From: Rhizobium rosettiformans W3 | Lineage (GTDB): Bacteria > Pseudomonadota > Alphaproteobacteria > Rhizobiales > Rhizobiaceae | DNA: 64,000 nucleotides | Direction of reading: 5' to 3' | NCBI RefSeq assembly: GCF_004912135.1 | Contig: NZ_STGU01000004.1 | Span: forward strand, 310,001 to 374,000 | In this document: positions 17,828 to 27,349 of the stretch, piece after piece | How positions within the stretch are numbered: position 1 is the stretch's first letter | Layout of the letters: each line of letters starts with the position of its first letter | Program-made: the position numbers and the translations under genes | Notes under the pieces: generated by a model | Seen by the model: the letters and a program-made list of their open reading frames with translations, nothing else | What the model was told of the DNA's origin: nothing | The model's database searches: none

Positions 17828-17884
17828 TTCAATCGAGCGCCTCGGTGCGAGACCTCATCAGCAACTCGGGATCGATAACGAAGC

Positions 17885-19066
17885 TCAGCAGGCGAGATCG
17901 GCGACGACGGCGTCGAGGATCAGCATGCCCGGCGGTGTGCAGCGCAGCCGCGAATTGCCGAGGCGCTCGATGAAGCCCTGGTCCAAGAGGAACTGCTCCT
18001 TGTCCGGATCGGGATCGCGGCCGGAAAGCTGTTGCCAGCGGGCGAGGTCGACACCCTCTCGCAGGCGAAGCCCCATCAGCAGCAATTCGTCCGCCTGCGC
18101 CTCGTGATCCAGCTCCTCGCGGTCGACGATGCCATGGCCATTCTGCTCGACGGCGGAAAGCCAGGTCTCGGGATGTCGTTCGGCCACCGTTGCGATCTTG
18201 CTCCGCCCCTGCGTCAGCCGTCCATGCGCGCCGGGGCCGATCCCGGCATAATCGCCGTAGCGCCAATAGGTGAGGTTGTGCCGACTTTCGGCTCCCGGGC
18301 GGGCATGGTTGGAAACCTCATAGGCCGGCAAACCTTCGCGCGCCGTGATCTCCTGCGTCGCCTCGTAAAGGGTTGCGGCATGCTCGTCGTCGGGCACGAT
18401 CAGCTTGCCGGCCTTGTGCAGGCCGTAAAAGGCGGTGCCTTCCTCGATGGTCAACTGGTAGAGCGAGAGGTGATCGACCGCATAGGAGATCGCCTCCTTC
18501 AACTCCTTCTCCCAGGCCTCGACCGTCTGGTTGGGGCGGGCATAGATGAGATCGAAGGACATGCGCGGAAAGATCTCGCGCGCCAGCCGGATCGCCTTCA
18601 GCGCATCCGCCACGTCATGCAGTCGTCCGAGAAATCTAAGATCCGGATCATTCAGCGCCTGCACGCCGAGCGACACCCGGTTCACACCCGCGGCCCTGTA
18701 GCCGCGGAAACGGGTCGCCTCGACGCTCGAAGGGTTGGCCTCCATCGTGATCTCGATGCCGTCGGGCATGTACCAGTTGGCGGCGATCCCGTCGAGGATC
18801 GCGCCGACCGTCGAAGGATCCATCAGCGAAGGCGTGCCGCCACCCATGAAGACGCTGGTCACCGTCTTCGGCCCCGACAACGCCCGCACGGCCTTCAGCT
18901 CGGTGAGGAACGCCTGAACGAAGCGCGCCTGATCGACCGGCTGATGCCGCACATGGCTGTTGAAGTCGCAGTAAGGGCACTTGGCCGCGCAGAAGGGCCA
19001 ATGCACGTAAACGCCGAAGCCGGGCTCTCCGGTGTCGGGCAGCAGCGTGAAGGACCGGTCGGTCAA
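17885..19066 (-). CDS. hemW: Radical SAM heme chaperone HemW
   Basis: A 393-residue radical SAM protein of the HemN-like group now known as heme chaperones. The iron-sulfur site is CAAKCPYCDFN near residue 25, followed by the SAM-binding GGGTPSLM near 72 and EANPSS near 108; the HemW C-terminal domain follows. It lacks the extra N-terminal cysteine of true HemN, so coproporphyrinogen oxidation is unlikely. TTG 19066 is taken as start because the upstream frame (open to 19156) would overlap rdgB and TTG is preceded by TGGAGG. It begins 5 nt after the rdgB stop, suggesting coupling. Confidence 0.93.
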   Translation of the reverse strand: MTDRSFTLLPDTGEPGFGVYVHWPFCAAKCPYCDFNSHVRHQPVDQARFVQAFLTELKAVRALSGPKTVTSVFMGGGTPSLMDPSTVGAILDGIAANWYMPDGIEITMEANPSSVEATRFRGYRAAGVNRVSLGVQALNDPDLRFLGRLHDVADALKAIRLAREIFPRMSFDLIYARPNQTVEAWEKELKEAISYAVDHLSLYQLTIEEGTAFYGLHKAGKLIVPDDEHAATLYEATQEITAREGLPAYEVSNHARPGAESRHNLTYWRYGDYAGIGPGAHGRLTQGRSKIATVAERHPETWLSAVEQNGHGIVDREELDHEAQADELLLMGLRLREGVDLARWQQLSGRDPDPDKEQFLLDQGFIERLGNSRLRCTPPGMLILDAVVADLAC

Positions 19067-19070
19067 CGCT

Positions 19071-19715
19071 TCAGGCCTCCAGGCAGGTTTCGACGAAGAG
19101 CTTGAAGGCGCGGGCGCGGTGCGACAGTGCCGCCGCATCTCCCGGCTTCCAGCCATGCTTCTCGTCCGCCGTCATCTCGCCGAAGGTGCGTTCATGCCCC
19201 TCAGGCTGGAAGATCGGGTCGTAACCGAAGCCGGCGGACCCACGCGGCGGCCAGGCAATGGTGCCTTCGACCTCGCCGCGGAAGAATTCGGTGTGACCGT
19301 CCGGCCAGGCGAGACAGAGCACGCTGACGAAGCGGCAGGTGCGTTGCGAAGGCTCGGTCGCGCCCCGCTCGGCAAGCGCCTTTTCGACCTTCTCCATCGC
19401 CCAGGGGAAATCACGCGTACCGTCTTCCCGCTCGGCCCAGTTGGCAGTGTAGACGCCGGGCGCGCCATCGAGCGCATCGATCACCAGCCCGCTGTCATCC
19501 GACAGCGCCGGCAGACCGGACGCCTTGGCCGAGGCCAATGCCTTGATGGCCGCATTTTCCTCGAACGTCGTGCCCGTCTCGTCGGGCTCGACGAAAGCAA
19601 GGTCCTTGGCCGATTTGGCCGAGAAGCCGAAGGGGCCGATCAGATCAGCGATCTCGGCGATCTTGCCGGCATTGTGGCTGGCCACGACGATCGTGCGGGT
19701 GTCGAGCTTGCGCAT
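19071..19715 (-). CDS. rdgB: XTP/dITP diphosphatase (non-canonical purine NTP pyrophosphatase)
   Basis: A 214-residue HAM1/RdgB house-cleaning enzyme that hydrolyses dITP, XTP and dXTP to monophosphates. [12 protein letters not shown] near residue 11, [32 protein letters not shown] near 50-80, and [20 protein letters not shown] near 160 are the conserved substrate and metal-binding blocks. It is followed directly by hemW and preceded within 8 nt by a VOC gene, part of the rph-VOC-rdgB-hemW operon. Confidence 0.96.
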   Translation of the reverse strand: MRKLDTRTIVVASHNAGKIAEIADLIGPFGFSAKSAKDLAFVEPDETGTTFEENAAIKALASAKASGLPALSDDSGLVIDALDGAPGVYTANWAEREDGTRDFPWAMEKVEKALAERGATEPSQRTCRFVSVLCLAWPDGHTEFFRGEVEGTIAWPPRGSAGFGYDPIFQPEGHERTFGEMTADEKHGWKPGDAAALSHRARAFKLFVETCLEA

Positions 19716-19722
19716 GGGGTCC

Positions 19723-20136
19723 TCAGAGATTCCAGAGTTTGGGTTCGGCGCATTCCAGGCTGTTGCCGGCCGGGTCGCGGAAATAGATCGAGCGGGCGCC
19801 GGTCGGCCAGCGGAAATCGGCCTCGATCGCCACTCCGGCGGCTGTCAGCTTCGCGACCATGTCGTCCAGCCTGTCTCCCGAAACGCGAAAACAGAGGTGT
19901 CCCGCACCTGTGGCGCCATGAGGCGGCACGGGCAGCGCTCCGGGAGACGCAGTCTTTACCGTCTCGTCGGCGTTGAAGATCAGCACCACGGTCTGACCGC
20001 AGCGGAAGAAGATGTGCCGGTCATCGTGGCGGGCGATGCGCTCGAGGCCGAGTACGGTGCCGTAGAAGTGCTCGGCGGTATCGAGATCGGACGCATAGAG
20101 CGCGGCCTCCAGAACACCTTCGATCTCCTGTGCCAT
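19723..20136 (-). CDS. VOC (glyoxalase/bleomycin-resistance) family protein
   Basis: A 137-residue protein with two beta-alpha-beta-beta-beta modules. [23 protein letters not shown] marks the first module and [17 protein letters not shown] to [15 protein letters not shown] the second, with candidate metal ligands His and Glu. ATG 20136 follows GAGGG; 20151 is an alternative adding five residues. It sits between rph and rdgB in their operon. The substrate is unknown; ring-cleavage, glyoxalase and antibiotic-binding functions all occur in this fold. Confidence 0.87.
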   Translation of the reverse strand: MAQEIEGVLEAALYASDLDTAEHFYGTVLGLERIARHDDRHIFFRCGQTVVLIFNADETVKTASPGALPVPPHGATGAGHLCFRVSGDRLDDMVAKLTAAGVAIEADFRWPTGARSIYFRDPAGNSLECAEPKLWNL

Positions 20137-20153
20137 CGACCCGGCCCTCAAGT

Positions 20154-20870
20154 TTAGCCAATCGCCTGCTTCTGCAGGGCCACCAGTTCATCGATACCGT
20201 TGCGGGCAAGGCCAAGCAGCGTCAGGAACTCGTCCTGGGTAAACGGCTTGCCTTCGGCCGTGCCCTGGATCTCGACGATGCCGCCGGAGCCGGTCATGAC
20301 GAAGTTGGCATCGGTCTCGGCTGCCGAGTCTTCCAGGTAATCCAGATCGATCACCGGCTGGCTTGCAAAGATCCCGCAGGAGATCGCTGCGATATGGTCC
20401 TTCAGAACCTTCTCGACCTTCACCATGCTGCGCGCTTCCATCCATTTCAGGCAGTCGTGCAGGGCGATCCAAGAGCCGGTGATTGCCGCCGTGCGCGTGC
20501 CGCCATCCGCCTGGATGACGTCGCAGTCGATCGAGATCTGCCGCTCGCCGAGCGCTTCGAGGTCGACGATGGCGCGCAGCGACCGGCCGATGAGCCGCTG
20601 GATTTCCTGAGTGCGGCCGCTCTGCTTGCCGGAGGAGGCTTCGCGGCGCATGCGCTCGCCGGTCGCGCGCGGCAGCATGCCGTATTCGGCCGTCACCCAG
20701 CCCTTGCCGGAATTGCGCAGCCACGGCGGCGTCTTGTCCTCAAGGCTTGCGGTGCACAGCACATGCGTGTCGCCGAACTTCACCAGGCAGGAGCCTTCCG
20801 CATGCTTGGAGAAATTGCGCTCGAACGAGACCTTGCGCATTTGGTCGGTTTTTCTGCCGGATGGCCGCAT
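20154..20870 (-). CDS. rph: Ribonuclease PH
   Basis: A 238-residue phosphate-dependent 3'-5' exoribonuclease that trims tRNA 3' ends. The N-terminus [27 protein letters not shown], the segment [23 protein letters not shown] block near residue 60 (here [18 protein letters not shown]) and [18 protein letters not shown] are hallmark RNase PH sequences. ATG 20870 has AGGAGA upstream, and the longer frame to 20942 has no family character. It is first in the rph-VOC-rdgB-hemW operon and divergent from hrcA, as in many rhizobia. Confidence 0.97.
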   Translation of the reverse strand: MRPSGRKTDQMRKVSFERNFSKHAEGSCLVKFGDTHVLCTASLEDKTPPWLRNSGKGWVTAEYGMLPRATGERMRREASSGKQSGRTQEIQRLIGRSLRAIVDLEALGERQISIDCDVIQADGGTRTAAITGSWIALHDCLKWMEARSMVKVEKVLKDHIAAISCGIFASQPVIDLDYLEDSAAETDANFVMTGSGGIVEIQGTAEGKPFTQDEFLTLLGLARNGIDELVALQKQAIG

Positions 20871-20977
20871 TGCAATCTCCTGAGTTGTTCGTTGCCTTCT
20901 AAGGAGGGAGCCACCCATTTGCAAAGAAAAACCATGCCGCAACGCCGCAGGAGGCGTGTCGAAGCCTCAAATACCCC

Positions 20978-21006
20978 TTGGTCATCGAACAAGCAGTGAT
21001 TATATT
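20978..21006 (+). promoter_or_regulatory. Candidate hrcA promoter
   Basis: TTGGTC (20978-20983), 17 nt, TATATT (21001-21006), preceded by CCCC, compatible with sigma-70 or RpoH. It would start RNA near 21013, which places the upstream in-frame TTG (21006) outside the transcript. No CIRCE repeat was seen in this gap. Confidence 0.5.
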
Positions 21007-21044
21007 TGCGCCATGAAACCTCTGAGATCCTGTCCGCTGCGCCA

Positions 21045-22133
21045 ATGGCATCACTGAAGACGACTGTCGCAGACGTTTCCGCGTCGCTGGACGAACGCTC
21101 ACGGGAAGTGTTTCGCCGCATCGTCGAGACCTATCTCGATTCCGGTGACCCGCTGGGCTCGCGCAACCTGTCGCGCCTGCTGCCGATGTCGCTGTCCCCG
21201 GCCTCGGTGCGCAATGTCATGAGCGATCTCGAAGATCTCGGCCTCATCTATGCACCCCATGTCAGCGCCGGCAGGTTGCCGACACAGGCGGGACTGCGCT
21301 TCTTTGTCGACGCCTTCATGCAGGTGGGCGATCTCTCGGAAGGCGAGCGCGACGAGATCGAGCGGCAGATCCGCCCGACCAGCGCCGATCAGCCGATGGA
21401 GGCGATGCTGACTGAAGCAAGCCGCATGCTCTCCGGGTTGTCGCGCGGCGCAGGCCTCGTCATATCGTCGAAGAACGATCCCGTACTGAAGCATGTCGAA
21501 TTCATCCGGCTCGAGCCGACCAAGGCCCTTGCCGTCCTCGTCGGCGAGCACAATCAGGTCGAGAACCGGATTATCGAGCTACCGGCCGGCGTCACCGCTT
21601 CGCAGCTGACGGAAGCGGCGAACTTTCTGAACGCCAATCTTGCCGGCCAGACGCTGCGCGAATTGCGCGGGCAGATTGAGAAGCTGAAGACCCAGGTCGC
21701 AAGTGAACTCGACACGCTCTCGCAGGATCTGGTCGAGCGCGGTCTCGCCGTCTGGTCGGGCGAAGTCGCAGGAAAGCAGCCGGCCCGCCTGATCGTGCGT
21801 GGCCGCGCCAACCTGCTCGAAGGCCTTGCCGGCTCGGAGGATATCGATCGGCTGAGGCTGCTCTTCGATGACCTCGAGCGCAAGGAAAGCCTGATCGAGA
21901 TCCTCGACCTTGCCGAAAGTGGCCCAGGCGTGCGCATCTTCATCGGCTCCGAGAACAAGCTCTTCTCGCTGTCGGGTTCCTCGCTGATCGTGGCACCCTA
22001 CCGCGATGGCGAAGACCGCATCGTCGGTGCCGTCGGCGTCATCGGGCCGACGCGCCTGAATTACTCGCGGATCGTGCCGATGGTCGACTACACCGCGCAG
22101 CTGATGGCCCGGCTGTCACGCAGCGGGCGTTAG
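21045..22133 (+). CDS. hrcA: Heat-inducible transcription repressor HrcA
   Basis: A 362-residue repressor that binds CIRCE elements and is kept active by GroEL. The N-terminal winged helix covers [30 protein letters not shown] to [29 protein letters not shown]; the GAF-like dimerisation domain and the end [22 protein letters not shown] are typical. The frame opens at TTG 21006, but that lies in the candidate -10 box, so ATG 21045 is preferred despite a weak ribosome-binding site. It is followed by grpE, the common alphaproteobacterial pair. Confidence 0.93.
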   Translation: MASLKTTVADVSASLDERSREVFRRIVETYLDSGDPLGSRNLSRLLPMSLSPASVRNVMSDLEDLGLIYAPHVSAGRLPTQAGLRFFVDAFMQVGDLSEGERDEIERQIRPTSADQPMEAMLTEASRMLSGLSRGAGLVISSKNDPVLKHVEFIRLEPTKALAVLVGEHNQVENRIIELPAGVTASQLTEAANFLNANLAGQTLRELRGQIEKLKTQVASELDTLSQDLVERGLAVWSGEVAGKQPARLIVRGRANLLEGLAGSEDIDRLRLLFDDLERKESLIEILDLAESGPGVRIFIGSENKLFSLSGSSLIVAPYRDGEDRIVGAVGVIGPTRLNYSRIVPMVDYTAQLMARLSRSGR

Positions 22134-22152
22134 GCGGATTTCCCGCCAACCC

Positions 22153-22181
22153 TTGATTTTTTCACCCCAAACCCTGATATC
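22153..22181 (+). promoter_or_regulatory. Candidate grpE promoter
   Basis: TTGATT (22153-22158), 17 nt, GATATC (22176-22181), preceded by CCC as in rhizobial RpoH-type -35 regions. It lies in the 101-bp gap between hrcA and grpE and may give heat-induced transcription. Confidence 0.4.
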
Positions 22182-22234
22182 GGGCACGAATTCGACACCG
22201 AGAGTTCGGACACCAAAACCATTCGGAGAACGTC

Positions 22235-22861
22235 ATGACCGAAGAAACCAACAAGAACGGACCTGACGCGGCGGCCCACGAGGCGCACGCAACCGAAGCG
22301 GCTGAACAGCAGGCTGCGGGCGCAGACGAGGGCGCGACGGAGGCTCAGCTGGACCCTGTGGAAGCCCTCCAGGCCGAGAACGCCGACCTGCGCGACCGCT
22401 TCCTGCGCCTCGCCGCTGAGATGGACAATCTGCGTCGCCGCACCGACCGCGAGATCAAGGACGCGAAGTCCTATGCCGTCACGAGCTTCGCCCGCGACAT
22501 GCTCTCCGTTTCGGACAATCTTCGTCGCGCCATCGAGACGCTGCCGGAAGAGGCGCGCGCCGCCGCCGACGCCACGCTGACGGCACTGATCGAAGGCGTG
22601 GAAATGACCGAGCGCGGCATGCTCGCAACGCTGGAACGCCACGGTGTGCGCAAGATCGACGCCGAGGGCCAGAAGTTCGATCCGAATTTCCATCAGGCGA
22701 TGTTCGAGGTCCCGAACCCGAATGTTCCCAACAACACGGTGGTTCAGGTCGTCCAGGCTGGCTATGCGATCGGCGAACGCGTCCTGCGCCCGGCCATGGT
22801 CGGTGTCGCCAAGGGTGGTCCGAAGGCGGACGCCGTTGCCGAGGACGCCGCCAAGGCTTGA
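22235..22861 (+). CDS. grpE: Nucleotide exchange factor GrpE
   Basis: A 208-residue co-chaperone that drives ADP release from DnaK. An acidic, Ala/Glu-rich disordered N-terminus (to about residue 45) leads to a long coiled coil ([31 protein letters not shown]) and the beta-wing domain with [13 protein letters not shown] and the end [20 protein letters not shown], the GrpE signature. Start ATG 22235 follows GGAGAACGTC. A strong terminator follows at 22888. Confidence 0.97.
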   Translation: MTEETNKNGPDAAAHEAHATEAAEQQAAGADEGATEAQLDPVEALQAENADLRDRFLRLAAEMDNLRRRTDREIKDAKSYAVTSFARDMLSVSDNLRRAIETLPEEARAAADATLTALIEGVEMTERGMLATLERHGVRKIDAEGQKFDPNFHQAMFEVPNPNVPNNTVVQVVQAGYAIGERVLRPAMVGVAKGGPKADAVAEDAAKA

Positions 22862-22887
22862 GCACTCAAGTCAGAGACCGCATGAAA

Positions 22888-22912
22888 AAAAGCGCCCGCT
22901 GGGCGCTTTTCT
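22888..22912 (+). terminator. Intrinsic terminator between grpE and ptsN
   Basis: AAAAGCGCCC, a GCT loop, then GGGCGCTTTT: a 10-bp perfect stem with A and T tracts, so it can stop transcription from both convergent genes. Confidence 0.92.
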
Positions 22913-22936
22913 ATTGAGCTCATCTGACGCTGCAGA

Positions 22937-23401
22937 TCAGGCCGCGTTTGAGGCCTGTTCTTCGTTCAGGAAAGTGTAGATCGCCGAAGCGGATTCGGTC
23001 GCGCGGAGCTTGGCCACCAGATCCTGGTCGCGCAGCACGCGGGCAATCCGTGACAGGGCCTTGAGATGATCCGCACCGGCACCTTCGGGTGCGAGGAGCA
23101 GGAAAACGAGGTCGACCGGCTGGTCGTCCAGGGCCTCGAAATCCACGGGCGTTTCCAGGCGCGCAAAGACGCCGGTGATCTTGGTGATCTTGTTGAGCTT
23201 GCCATGCGGGATCGCGATCCCGTTGCCCACGCCCGTCGAACCCAGACGCTCGCGCTGCAGGATCACGTCGAAGATTTCCCGTTCCGGAATGTCGGTGAGC
23301 TTGGAGGCTTTGGCCGCAAGTTCCTGAAGCAGCTGCTTCTTGGAGTTCACCCGGAGGGCCGGTACGACAGCATCCTGCTGCAGCAAATCTGCCAATGCCA
23401 T
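22937..23401 (-). CDS. ptsN: Nitrogen-PTS EIIA component
   Basis: A 154-residue EIIA-Ntr protein. The phosphorylated His lies in GNGIAIPHGKL near residue 66, and the region FARLETPVDFEALDDQPVDLVFLLLAPEGAGADHLKAL is typical. It receives phosphate from NPr in a regulatory chain that adjusts potassium, carbon and nitrogen balance. ATG 23401 matches the conserved rhizobial start MALADLLQQDAV and has AAGGA upstream. It is downstream of hpf and rpoN, its usual neighbours, but npr and ptsP are not in this window. Confidence 0.95.
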   Translation of the reverse strand: MALADLLQQDAVVPALRVNSKKQLLQELAAKASKLTDIPEREIFDVILQRERLGSTGVGNGIAIPHGKLNKITKITGVFARLETPVDFEALDDQPVDLVFLLLAPEGAGADHLKALSRIARVLRDQDLVAKLRATESASAIYTFLNEEQASNAA

Positions 23402-23468
23402 ATCAATGTCCTTCATGCCTCGGATCGACGAGCGGGCGGCCGCCTCGTGCAGCCGCCCAAGCCGATCC

Positions 23469-24044
23469 TCAGCCTTTGATGTTGGCGGAATCGATCCACC
23501 CGATATTACCGTCATTCCGACGATAAACGATATTCAATTGTTCACTTCCCGGGTTTCTGAACAGAAGAACCGGTTCATCCGTCATGTCGAGAGCCATAAC
23601 GGCCGTAGCGACCGACATGGTCCGCAGTTTCTTTGTGCTCTCGGCCACGATCGTCGGCGCGTAGTCTTCCGGCAGTTCCTCGTGATCCTCGTCCACGGAG
23701 TCCATGACCGTATAGGCCACCTCGATCGGCGGGTTCTGAGCCTCGCCGGCGTGATGATCCTTCAGCTTGCGCTTGTAGCGGCGCAGGCGCTTTTCGACGC
23801 GTTCGAACGCCGTGTCGAACGCCACTTGCGGATCATTGGCCTCGCCTGCGGCATGCAGGTTCGCGCCGGTATCGAGATGCACCAGGCAATCGGCCGCGAA
23901 GCGCGACTGCGACTTCGTGACGACCACTTGCCCGGAATACCCTCCGTCGAAGTACTTGGTAACCGCATCCTGGATTCGGTCTTCGATCCGCTGGCGGAAA
24001 GTTTCACCGATTTCCATCTGCTTGCCGGATACACGCACACTCAT
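23469..24044 (-). CDS. hpf: Ribosome hibernation-promoting factor, long form
   Basis: A 191-residue long HPF. The N-terminal S30AE domain (residues 1-110) binds the 30S decoding region; it holds RVSGKQMEIGETFRQRIEDRI and HLDTGANLHAAGEANDP. The C-terminal domain from about residue 135 (RTMSVATAVMALDMTDEPVLLFRNPGSEQLNIVYRR) dimerises 70S ribosomes into 100S particles in stationary phase. It sits between rpoN and ptsN, an arrangement conserved in Proteobacteria. A 222-bp gap before it may hold its own promoter. Confidence 0.96.
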   Translation of the reverse strand: MSVRVSGKQMEIGETFRQRIEDRIQDAVTKYFDGGYSGQVVVTKSQSRFAADCLVHLDTGANLHAAGEANDPQVAFDTAFERVEKRLRRYKRKLKDHHAGEAQNPPIEVAYTVMDSVDEDHEELPEDYAPTIVAESTKKLRTMSVATAVMALDMTDEPVLLFRNPGSEQLNIVYRRNDGNIGWIDSANIKG

Positions 24045-24266
24045 GGAGTTTCCCTTCTTATGATTGGTTGCGTATCCATTTTACGCCAAGCGACGTCCGC
24101 GTCCAAGCTTTTCGAGCGGTTCGGTCAGTCTCTGCCTTCGTTTGTCGGGCGTGGTCGAGGGGACTTTTCCCTCGGCGACAGTGTGCGCTGTCGATTGCGG
24201 CGCGCTTCTAGCCGCCATCGGCCGCAGAGTCAATCTCCTGTTAATCTTTGCGGTGATTTGGGCCGG

Positions 24267-25835
24267 TCAGACCGCGGAAACCTTGGCCATGGCGCGCTTT
24301 TCACGGCGTCTTTGCACCGAGGAGGCGATGTTCATCGACTCCCGGTATTTCGCCACGGTGCGCCGCGCCAGCTCCACGCCGCTCGCCTTCAGCTGATCGA
24401 CGATGTCGTCATCGGAGAGCACGGCATCGGGGCTTTCCTGGGCGATGAGCGCGCGGATCCGGTGGCGAACCGCTTCCGCCGAATGGCTGTCTCCGCCCTC
24501 GGCCGACGCGATGGACACGCTGAAGAAGTATTTGAGCTCGAACAGCCCGCGCGGCGTCATCATGTATTTGTTCGTGGTGACGCGGCTGACGGTCGATTCG
24601 TGCATTTTGATCGCGTCGGCAATCGTCTTCAAATTGAGCGGACGCAGATGATCGACGCCGTGATCGAGGAAGGCCGATTGTTGCCGGACAATCTCTGCCG
24701 CGACCTTGGTGATGGTCTTTGCCCGCTGGTCGAGGCTGCGGGTCAGCCAGTTGGCGTTCTGAAGGCATTCCGACATGAAGGCCTGGTCGGGCGCATCCTT
24801 GGCCATACCGGGGCGCACGGCCGCCATGTAGCTGTGATTGACCAGCACGCGGGGCAGGGCGTCCGGGTTGAGCTCCACCCGCCATCCGCCGTTTCCATCG
24901 GCCCGGACCACGATGTCGGGCGTGACAGACTCGCTGACGGCGTGTTCGAAGCTGCTGCCCGGCTTGGGGTTGAGCTTGCGGATTTCCGACAGCATGTCGA
25001 TGAGGTCTTCCTCGTCGACGCCGCAGATTTTCTTCAGCGTCGCGAAATCGCGCTTTGCCAGGAGCTCGAGATTGTCGACCAGCACCGCCATGGCAGGATC
25101 ATAGCGGTCCCGCTGGCGCAGCTGGATCGCCAGGCATTCACTGAGCGAGCGGGCAAACACACCCGCGGGTTCCAGCGTCTGCAGGGTGGTGAGAACCTCT
25201 TCCACGGCATCGCGCGACAGGCCGAGGCGGCTGGATATCTCGGCGAGATCGGCCCGCAGATGGCCGGCTTCGTCGAGATGGTCGACGAGCACGGAGGCGA
25301 GCAGCTGATCGGAGGCGGTACTGAGCGCAAACGGGATCTGCTGATTGAGGTGGTCGCGCAGGCTGATCTGGCCGGCGACGAAATCGTCGAGGTCGAAACC
25401 TTCGCTGCCATCGCCCGATTGCCCAGGCATCGATTTCCACTGGCCGAGCAGCTCCGGCGCATCGGGGCGTTGCGCCGAGCCTTCATCGGCGAAGGCCGTA
25501 TCGTAATTGGTGTCGAGGCGGTCGTTCAGACGGTCGCTGGCGTCGTTTTCGTACCAATCGCTGTCTAGAGCGGGCGGTGCTGCGAAATCATCGCCATTGA
25601 CCTGATTGTCCTGCTGAGATCCGGTGCCGTGGCGATCGGCAGTCTCGGAAGGGTCTCCGCTCAAATCTCCGTCATCTGCCGCGATTTCGAGCAGCGGATT
25701 GCGCTCCACTTCCTGCGCGATGAACTGCATCAGTTCGAGGTGAGTCATCTGTAACAGCTGAATCGATTGCATCAGCTGCGGAGTCATCACCAGAGACTGG
25801 CTCTGTCGCAGGAACAGGTTGGCGGATAAGGCCAT
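24267..25835 (-). CDS. rpoN: RNA polymerase sigma-54 factor
   Basis: A 522-residue sigma-54. Region I is Gln/Leu-rich (LFLRQSQSLVMTPQLMQSIQLLQMTHLEL) and contacts enhancer-binding activators; an acidic region II follows (residues 60-130); region III includes the core-binding part and the HTH. The RpoN box ARRTVAKYRE, which reads the -24 element, is present near residue 495. It directs nitrogen-assimilation and, in symbiotic strains, nif promoters. It lies between lptB and hpf. Confidence 0.97.
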   Translation of the reverse strand: MALSANLFLRQSQSLVMTPQLMQSIQLLQMTHLELMQFIAQEVERNPLLEIAADDGDLSGDPSETADRHGTGSQQDNQVNGDDFAAPPALDSDWYENDASDRLNDRLDTNYDTAFADEGSAQRPDAPELLGQWKSMPGQSGDGSEGFDLDDFVAGQISLRDHLNQQIPFALSTASDQLLASVLVDHLDEAGHLRADLAEISSRLGLSRDAVEEVLTTLQTLEPAGVFARSLSECLAIQLRQRDRYDPAMAVLVDNLELLAKRDFATLKKICGVDEEDLIDMLSEIRKLNPKPGSSFEHAVSESVTPDIVVRADGNGGWRVELNPDALPRVLVNHSYMAAVRPGMAKDAPDQAFMSECLQNANWLTRSLDQRAKTITKVAAEIVRQQSAFLDHGVDHLRPLNLKTIADAIKMHESTVSRVTTNKYMMTPRGLFELKYFFSVSIASAEGGDSHSAEAVRHRIRALIAQESPDAVLSDDDIVDQLKASGVELARRTVAKYRESMNIASSVQRRREKRAMAKVSAV

Positions 25836-25975
25836 GGCGGACGTTCGACTCCCCTACATTCCCCCGTATTCCCGCCCTTGATGGCGGGAAAAATCCACTT
25901 GGCCCAAAAATTGCTTTTTATTTTACTTTGGTCAAGCCGCAGGAGGGGGAGGGGTGGCGTTTTCTTCGCCGAACC

Positions 25976-26788
25976 CTAGAGGCTGAACTGTTCGCCGAGA
26001 TAGAGACGACGGACATCGGCATTGTTGACGATGTCGTTGGCGCGGCCGTGGGTCAGCACCTCGCCGGCATGGATGATATAGGCGCGGTCGATCAGGCCGA
26101 GCGTTTCGCGCACATTGTGGTCGGTGATCAAGACGCCGATACCGCGGGCCGTCAGGTGACGGACCAGATTCTGGATGTCAGAAACAGAGATGGGATCGAC
26201 GCCGGCGAACGGCTCATCGAGCAGCATGAAGGTCGGGTCCGTCGCCAACGCGCGGGCGATTTCGAGACGGCGTCGCTCACCACCGGACAGCGCCACCGCC
26301 GGCGACTTGCGCAGCTTCTCGATGTGGAATTCCGCCAGCAGTTCGTCGAGCTTGGCTTCGCGCTTGCGTTTGTCGGAAATGTGCACTTCGAGCACGGCAC
26401 GGATGTTTTCTTCGACCGTCAGCCCACGGAAGATCGAGGCTTCCTGCGGCAGATAGCCGACGCCGAGGCGGGCGCGCCGATACATCGGCATCGACGTCAC
26501 GTCATTGCCGTTGATCGAGATCGTGCCGGCATCGACCGGCACCAGCCCGGTGATCATGTAGAAACAGGTGGTCTTGCCAGCCCCGTTCGGTCCGAGCAGG
26601 CCAACGGCCTCGCCTCGGCGCACCACGAGCGAGGCGCCGTTGACCACACGACGGGAATTATAGGTCTTGGTCAGTCCATGGGCGATCAGCGTGCCTTCGT
26701 AGCGCGCCTTGTCGCCCGGCAGGCCGGCCGGGGCAGCCGCCTTCTTGGCCTGCTTTGTCCTGGAGAAAAAAGGAATGTGCACGTTCAC
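25976..26788 (-). CDS. lptB: LPS export ABC transporter ATP-binding protein LptB
   Basis: A 270-residue ATPase that, with LptF and LptG, extracts lipopolysaccharide from the inner membrane. Walker A is LLGPNGAGKTTCFYM, the Q-loop is in GYLPQEASIF, the ABC signature is LSGGERRRLEIARAL and Walker B FMLLDEPFAGVD, with H-loop ITDHNVRE. An N-terminal extension of about 30 Lys/Ala-rich residues precedes the usual ARYEGTLIAHGL start, as in other rhizobia. It follows lptC-lptA in one operon and precedes rpoN. Confidence 0.97.
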   Translation of the reverse strand: MNVHIPFFSRTKQAKKAAAPAGLPGDKARYEGTLIAHGLTKTYNSRRVVNGASLVVRRGEAVGLLGPNGAGKTTCFYMITGLVPVDAGTISINGNDVTSMPMYRRARLGVGYLPQEASIFRGLTVEENIRAVLEVHISDKRKREAKLDELLAEFHIEKLRKSPAVALSGGERRRLEIARALATDPTFMLLDEPFAGVDPISVSDIQNLVRHLTARGIGVLITDHNVRETLGLIDRAYIIHAGEVLTHGRANDIVNNADVRRLYLGEQFSL

Positions 26789-26797
26789 GCGGACCCG

Positions 26798-27349
26798 TCA
26801 GTTGCTCTGCTGGGACTTGGGATCCAGCTGGATCTGGACGCGCCGGCCACAGCTGTCGAGCTTCGCCCGTCCCGTTTCCATCTGAACGGTCAGCTTGCAG
26901 CCGACAAAGACATTCTGTCCCTCAGACAGCACCACGCGCTCGCCTTCGAGCACGAAAAGCTGCTGGGCCATGTCAAAATAGCCCTTGTCGGCGGTTGCCT
27001 GCTGCGTGCCGGAGGAGAGGAACACCTTCTGCGCGACGTCGATCTTCTCGATGTCGGCATTGCCCTGTGTGACCGTCTGGCCTTCGCCGCGATAATGCAC
27101 CACCATCGACCCAGCCTGCAGCGTCGTCGTGCCCTGAACCACCTTCACATTGCCGGAGAAGAAAGCCTTCTTCTCCTGCTCGCGGATTTCCAGCGCGTCG
27201 CTTTCGATCTGGATGGGCTGGTCGTTCGACAGCTTCAGGCCGTCCATCTGGCTGTTGGTCGTCTGGGCTGCAGCGGCCGATGCCAGGATGCTCGCCGAAA
27301 CGAACAGGAAGCCAGCGACAACAGACGTGGTAGAGGGGCGATTCATCAT
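26798..27349 (-). CDS. lptA: Periplasmic LPS transport protein LptA
   Basis: A 183-residue beta-jellyroll bridge protein. An N-terminal signal peptide (TTSVVAGFLFVSASILASAAAAQ) is cut near residue 28; the OstA domain follows, with PIQIESDALEIREQEKKAFFSGNVKVVQGTTTLQAGSMVV-type repeats. It carries LPS across the periplasm between LptC and LptD. Its ATG overlaps the lptC stop by 4 nt, and lptB starts 9 nt downstream of it. Confidence 0.93.
   Translation of the reverse strand: MMNRPSTTSVVAGFLFVSASILASAAAAQTTNSQMDGLKLSNDQPIQIESDALEIREQEKKAFFSGNVKVVQGTTTLQAGSMVVHYRGEGQTVTQGNADIEKIDVAQKVFLSSGTQQATADKGYFDMAQQLFVLEGERVVLSEGQNVFVGCKLTVQMETGRAKLDSCGRRVQIQLDPKSQQSN

Noticed and set aside
20871..21044. 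CIRCE element upstream of hrcA
   Set aside because: No TTAGCACTC-N9-GAGTGCTAA-like repeat was found; only a promoter-like pair is present.
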